Shown here: in pieces, positions 6,267 to 8,228 of the stretch
Layout: each line of letters begins with the position of its first letter
Position numbering within the stretch: the stretch's first letter is position 1
Source: an uncultured bacterium
Lineage (GTDB): Bacteria; Planctomycetota; UBA1135; GCA-002686595
DNA: 8,228 nt
Assembly (NCBI GenBank): GCA_902826945.1
Contig: CADEGS010000111.1
Coordinates: forward strand, 5,812-14,039
Direction of reading: 5' to 3'
Notes under the pieces: model-generated
Database searches by the model: none
Told to the model about the DNA's origin: nothing
What the model saw: the letters and a program-made list of their open reading frames with translations, nothing else
Position numbers and translations under genes: made by a program

Positions 6267-6303
6267 CCGCCGCTCGGCGGACGGCGGAGGGCCGCCCGCG
6301 GCC
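6267..6303 (+). promoter_or_regulatory. Two short GC hairpins at the presumed gatC transcript start and leader
   Basis: CCGCC (6267-6271) pairs with GGCGG (6276-6280) across a 4-base loop, and GGCCG (6290-6294) pairs with CGGCC (6299-6303) across a 4-base loop. The first overlaps the predicted start of transcription, so only the second need be in the RNA. There is no T-run and no similarity to a known riboswitch or T-box. Short hairpins are frequent by chance at this base composition. Confidence 0.25.
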
Positions 6304-6316
6304 GCGGACACGCGGC

Positions 6317-6324
6317 GGAAGGAG
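6317..6324 (+). promoter_or_regulatory. Ribosome binding site of gatC
   Basis: GGAAGGAG is a strong Shine-Dalgarno-like match and ends 2 bases before the ATG at 6327, which is closer than usual. It supports this ATG as the gatC start, one of the few genes here with a visible Shine-Dalgarno. Confidence 0.7.
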
Positions 6325-6326
6325 CG

Positions 6327-6626
6327 ATGAGCACGGCGGAGATCGACATCGTGCGGCGCACGGCCGCGCTGGCGGACCTCGAGCTGTCCCTGGCCGAGGC
6401 GGAGCGGCTGGGCCCGCAGTTCGCGCGCATCCTGGACGCGTTCCGAGCGCTGGAGGCGCTCGACGTGTCCGGCGTCGAGGCGATGGTGCGCGGCGCCGCG
6501 CTGCTGCCGCGCACGCGCGAGGACGACGAGCGGCCCTCGCTCCCCGCCGAGGCCGTGCTCGCGCTCGCGCCCGCGCGCGAGGGCGCCTTCTACGGCGTGC
6601 CGAAGACGCTCGGAGACGCGCCGTGA
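6327..6626 (+). CDS. gatC: Glutamyl/aspartyl-tRNA amidotransferase subunit C
   Basis: 99 residues, the normal GatC size. GatC is the small subunit that wraps around GatA and stabilises the GatA-GatB complex. The N-terminal half shows the family pattern: ID(I)VRRTAALADLELS (6-20), then a helix (AEAERLGPQFARILDAFRAL), followed by the linker LDVSGVEAM; a proline/arginine-bearing middle (LPRTREDDE) leads to a C-terminal stretch with EGAFYGVPKTL, matching the usual FxVPKVL-type ending. The start is supported by the Shine-Dalgarno just upstream and by the family N-terminus. The TGA stop (6624-6626) overlaps the GTG start of gatA as GTGA, which indicates translational coupling and a fixed subunit ratio. 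It is the first gene of the operon, downstream of the candidate promoter near 6261. Confidence 0.93.
   Translation: MSTAEIDIVRRTAALADLELSLAEAERLGPQFARILDAFRALEALDVSGVEAMVRGAALLPRTREDDERPSLPAEAVLALAPAREGAFYGVPKTLGDAP
6612..6615 (+). promoter_or_regulatory. Ribosome binding site of gatA within gatC
   Basis: GGAG inside the last gatC codons lies 7 bases before the GTG at 6623. With the GTGA overlap it decides the gatA start and suggests reinitiation by ribosomes leaving gatC. Confidence 0.6.
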
Positions 6627-8107
6627 CGGGCGCCGACGCGACGGCGCTGCGCGCGGACCTGGTCTCGGGCGCGCGCGGCGTGCGCGAGGTCGTCGAGGAG
6701 ACGCTGGACGCGATCGAGCGCCTCGACGGACGCCTGGGCGCCTTCCACGAGGTGTGCGCGGAGCGCGCGCGCGAGCGCGCCCGCGAGCTCGAGCGCGCGC
6801 GCGCGGCGGGCGAGCCGTGCGGCGCGCTCTTCGGCGTGCCGCTCGCGATCAAGGCCAACATGTGCTGGCAGGGCGTCGAGGCGAACTGCGGCAGCCGCAT
6901 CCTGGCCGGCTACCGGCCGCCCTACACGGCGACCTTCGTGCAGCGCCTGCTCGACGCGGGCGCGGTCGTCGTCGGCACGACGCACATGGACGAGTTCGCG
7001 ATGGGCTCGTCGGGCGAAAACTCCGCGTACCACGTCGCGCGCAACCCGTGGGACGAGGCGCGCACGCCGGGCGGCTCGTCGAGCGGCAGCGCGGCCGCGG
7101 TGGCGGCGGGGCTCGTGCCGGTCGCGCTGGGCTCGGACACCGGCGGCTCGGTGCGCCAGCCGGCCTCCTTCTGCGGCATCACCGGCCTCAAGCCGACCTA
7201 CGGGCGCGTCTCGCGCTACGGCCTGGTGGCCTTCGGCTCCTCGCTCGACCACGTCAGCCCGCTGGCGCGCTCGGTGCGCGACGTCGAGCGCGTGCTGGGC
7301 GCGATGTCGGGGCGCGATCCGCTCGACGCGACCTCGCTCGACGAGCCGCCCTTCGCGCCCGAGGCGCGCCGCGACCTGGCCGGCCTGCGCGTCGGCGTGC
7401 CCGCGGAGTACTTCCCCGACACGCTGCCCGCCGCGTTGCGCGCGGTGGTCGAGCAGGCGCTCGCGGAGTGGAAGGCGCTGGGCGCCGAGCTCGTGCCCGT
7501 GTCGCTGCCGCACACCGGCTACGCGATCCCGACCTACTACGTCGTCGCGACGGCCGAGGCCTCGAGCAACCTCGCGCGCTACGACGGCGTGCGCTACGGC
7601 GTGCGCGCCGCGGGCGACGGCAGCCTGCACGGCATGATCGCCGCGACGCGCGACGCGGGCTTCGGGCCCGAGGTGAAGCGGCGCATCCTGCTCGGCACGT
7701 ACGTGCTCTCGAGCGGCTACTACGAGGCCTGGTACGGGCGCGCGCTCAAGGTGCGCGGCCTGCTCGCGCGCGACTTCGCGCGCGCCTTCGAGGCGGTCGA
7801 CCTGGTCGTCGGGCCGACCTCCCCCAGCGCGGCCTTCCGCCTCGGCGAGCGCACCGAGGACCCCGTCGCGATGTACCTCTCCGACCTCCTGACCGCGCCG
7901 GTCAGCCTGGCCGGCCTGCCCGCGGTCAGCGTCCCCTGCGGCTTCGTGCGCGAGGAGGGCGCGCGCCTGCCGGTCGGCCTGCAGGTCGTCGGCCCGCCGG
8001 GCGCCGACGCGCGCGTGCTGTCCGCCGCGCGCGTGTTCCAGGAGGCGAGCGAGCACCACCGCGCGCTGCCGCCCCTGCGCGCGCCCGCGCTGGGAGGTGC
8101 GGCGTGA
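6623..8107 (+). CDS. gatA: Glutamyl/aspartyl-tRNA amidotransferase subunit A (amidase)
   Basis: 494 residues, close to the usual length. GatA hydrolyses glutamine to release ammonia, which is channelled to GatB to amidate Glu-tRNA(Gln) and/or Asp-tRNA(Asn). It is an amidase-signature enzyme with the Ser-cisSer-Lys triad visible as Lys77 (LAIKANM), Ser152 (PGGSSSGS) and nucleophile Ser176 (DTGGSVRQP). The spacings of 75 and 24 residues equal those remembered for Staphylococcus aureus GatA (K79, S154, S178). Other family blocks are CGSRIL, LKPTYGRVSRYGLVAFGSS, AEASSNLARYDGVRYG, GFGPEVKRRILLGTYVLS and LAGLPAVSVPCGF. The residue after Lys77 is Ala where GatA commonly has Asp (KDN). The GTG start at 6623 overlaps the gatC stop and has GGAG 7 bases upstream. 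The TGA stop (8105-8107) overlaps the gatB GTG in the same way. Confidence 0.98.
   Translation: MTGADATALRADLVSGARGVREVVEETLDAIERLDGRLGAFHEVCAERARERARELERARAAGEPCGALFGVPLAIKANMCWQGVEANCGSRILAGYRPPYTATFVQRLLDAGAVVVGTTHMDEFAMGSSGENSAYHVARNPWDEARTPGGSSSGSAAAVAAGLVPVALGSDTGGSVRQPASFCGITGLKPTYGRVSRYGLVAFGSSLDHVSPLARSVRDVERVLGAMSGRDPLDATSLDEPPFAPEARRDLAGLRVGVPAEYFPDTLPAALRAVVEQALAEWKALGAELVPVSLPHTGYAIPTYYVVATAEASSNLARYDGVRYGVRAAGDGSLHGMIAATRDAGFGPEVKRRILLGTYVLSSGYYEAWYGRALKVRGLLARDFARAFEAVDLVVGPTSPSAAFRLGERTEDPVAMYLSDLLTAPVSLAGLPAVSVPCGFVREEGARLPVGLQVVGPPGADARVLSAARVFQEASEHHRALPPLRAPALGGAA
8092..8099 (+). promoter_or_regulatory. Ribosome binding site of gatB within gatA
   Basis: GGGAGGTG lies in the last gatA codons, with 6 bases between GGAGG and the GTG at 8104. 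It is the best Shine-Dalgarno in the window and supports the GTG start of gatB. Confidence 0.75.
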
Positions 8108-8228
8108 GCGCGCCCGCCGCGAGCCCGTGCGTCGCCGGCAAGGACGGCGTGCTGTGGGAGCCGATCATCGGCATCGAGGTGCACTGCCAGCTCAAGACGC
8201 GCACGAAGCTCTTCTGCGGCTGCCGCAA
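8104..8228 (+). CDS. gatB: Glutamyl/aspartyl-tRNA amidotransferase subunit B, 3' end missing
   Basis: Only the first 41 codons are present. GatB binds the misacylated tRNA and carries the kinase/amidotransferase site that phosphorylates the Glu or Asp side chain and accepts ammonia from GatA. The family N-terminus is clear: WEPIIGIEVHCQLKTRTKLF followed by CGC, as in the usual IGLEVHVQL...KMFCGC block. About 18 residues precede it, slightly longer than in many GatB proteins. The GTG start overlaps the gatA stop as GTGA and is preceded by a strong Shine-Dalgarno, so the start is well supported. The gene runs off the right edge. Confidence 0.95.
   Translation, partial: MSAPAASPCVAGKDGVLWEPIIGIEVHCQLKTRTKLFCGCR

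Larger units (their letters stand above)
6166..6326. other. Divergent intergenic region (3-TM protein gene / gatCAB)
   Basis: This 161-bp gap should carry promoters in both directions. On the plus side it holds the TACAAT box and hairpins described separately. On the minus side a weak TTGCGC (6205-6200), 17-base spacer, TACCGT (6182-6177) arrangement can be read, which would give a leader of only a few bases before the ATG at 6165; this is a low-confidence reading. A short alternating GC tract (about 6186-6197) fills that spacer. Confidence 0.5.

Noticed and set aside
5409..6626. A 405-codon plus-strand frame ending in gatC, suggesting an N-terminally extended GatC
   Set aside because: GatC is about 100 residues and its family N-terminus starts at 6327 after a Shine-Dalgarno. 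The extension is Arg/Pro/Gly low-complexity and antisense to the 3-TM protein gene.
6590..8059. A 489-codon minus-strand frame opposite gatA
   Set aside because: It is a compositional shadow of gatA, rich in Arg, Ala, His and Val with no domain signature.
1..8228. Mobile element, CRISPR array, tRNA/rRNA, or defence/toxin-antitoxin system
   Set aside because: No transposase, integrase, terminal inverted repeats, regularly spaced repeats, tRNA cloverleaf or defence-protein motifs were seen, and base composition looks uniform, so no sign of recent transfer.

Overview
The window is a very GC-rich (well above 70% by eye), densely packed chromosomal segment of bacterial housekeeping genes. No insertion sequences, CRISPR arrays, phage genes, tRNAs or rRNAs are visible. 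The gene content (tgt, a secreted SH3-repeat protein, an unlinked larC, a gatCAB operon) and the strong G/C preference at third codon positions would fit a high-GC planctomycete-like or myxobacterium-like lineage. This placement is an inference; no marker gene here fixes the phylum.

Layout, left to right. (1) 1-891, plus strand: the 3' three-quarters of tgt, the tRNA-guanine transglycosylase of queuosine synthesis, with all key catalytic and zinc residues. (2) 878-2065, minus strand: an exported protein with two SH3-like domains, a coiled coil and a C-terminal beta-rich domain; its 3' end overlaps that of tgt by 14 bp. (3) 2066-2281: a divergent intergenic region with a 12-bp direct repeat. 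(4) 2282-3388, plus strand: a fold-type I PLP-dependent aminotransferase in which the usual cofactor-ring aspartate reads as asparagine. (5) 3420-6165, minus strand: a probable three-gene cluster, transcribed right to left: a small three-helix membrane protein of unknown function, a ComF-like phosphoribosyltransferase with an N-terminal zinc ribbon, and larC (nickel insertion into the nickel-pincer nucleotide). The larC start lies inside the 3' end of the comF-like gene. (6) 6166-6326: a divergent intergenic region with a TACAAT box and hairpins in the presumed gatC leader. (7) 6327-8228, plus strand: gatC, gatA and the first codons of gatB, joined by two 4-nt GTGA stop/start overlaps.

GatC, GatA and GatB form the amidotransferase that converts misacylated Glu-tRNA(Gln) and/or Asp-tRNA(Asn). 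Together with Tgt the window is therefore weighted towards tRNA biology, but tgt and gatCAB are far apart and not co-transcribed. I found no convincing new biological system. The points most worth a second look are the Asp-to-Asn change in the aminotransferase, the comF/larC overlap without other lar genes nearby, and the two unassigned proteins (exported SH3 protein and 3-TM protein).
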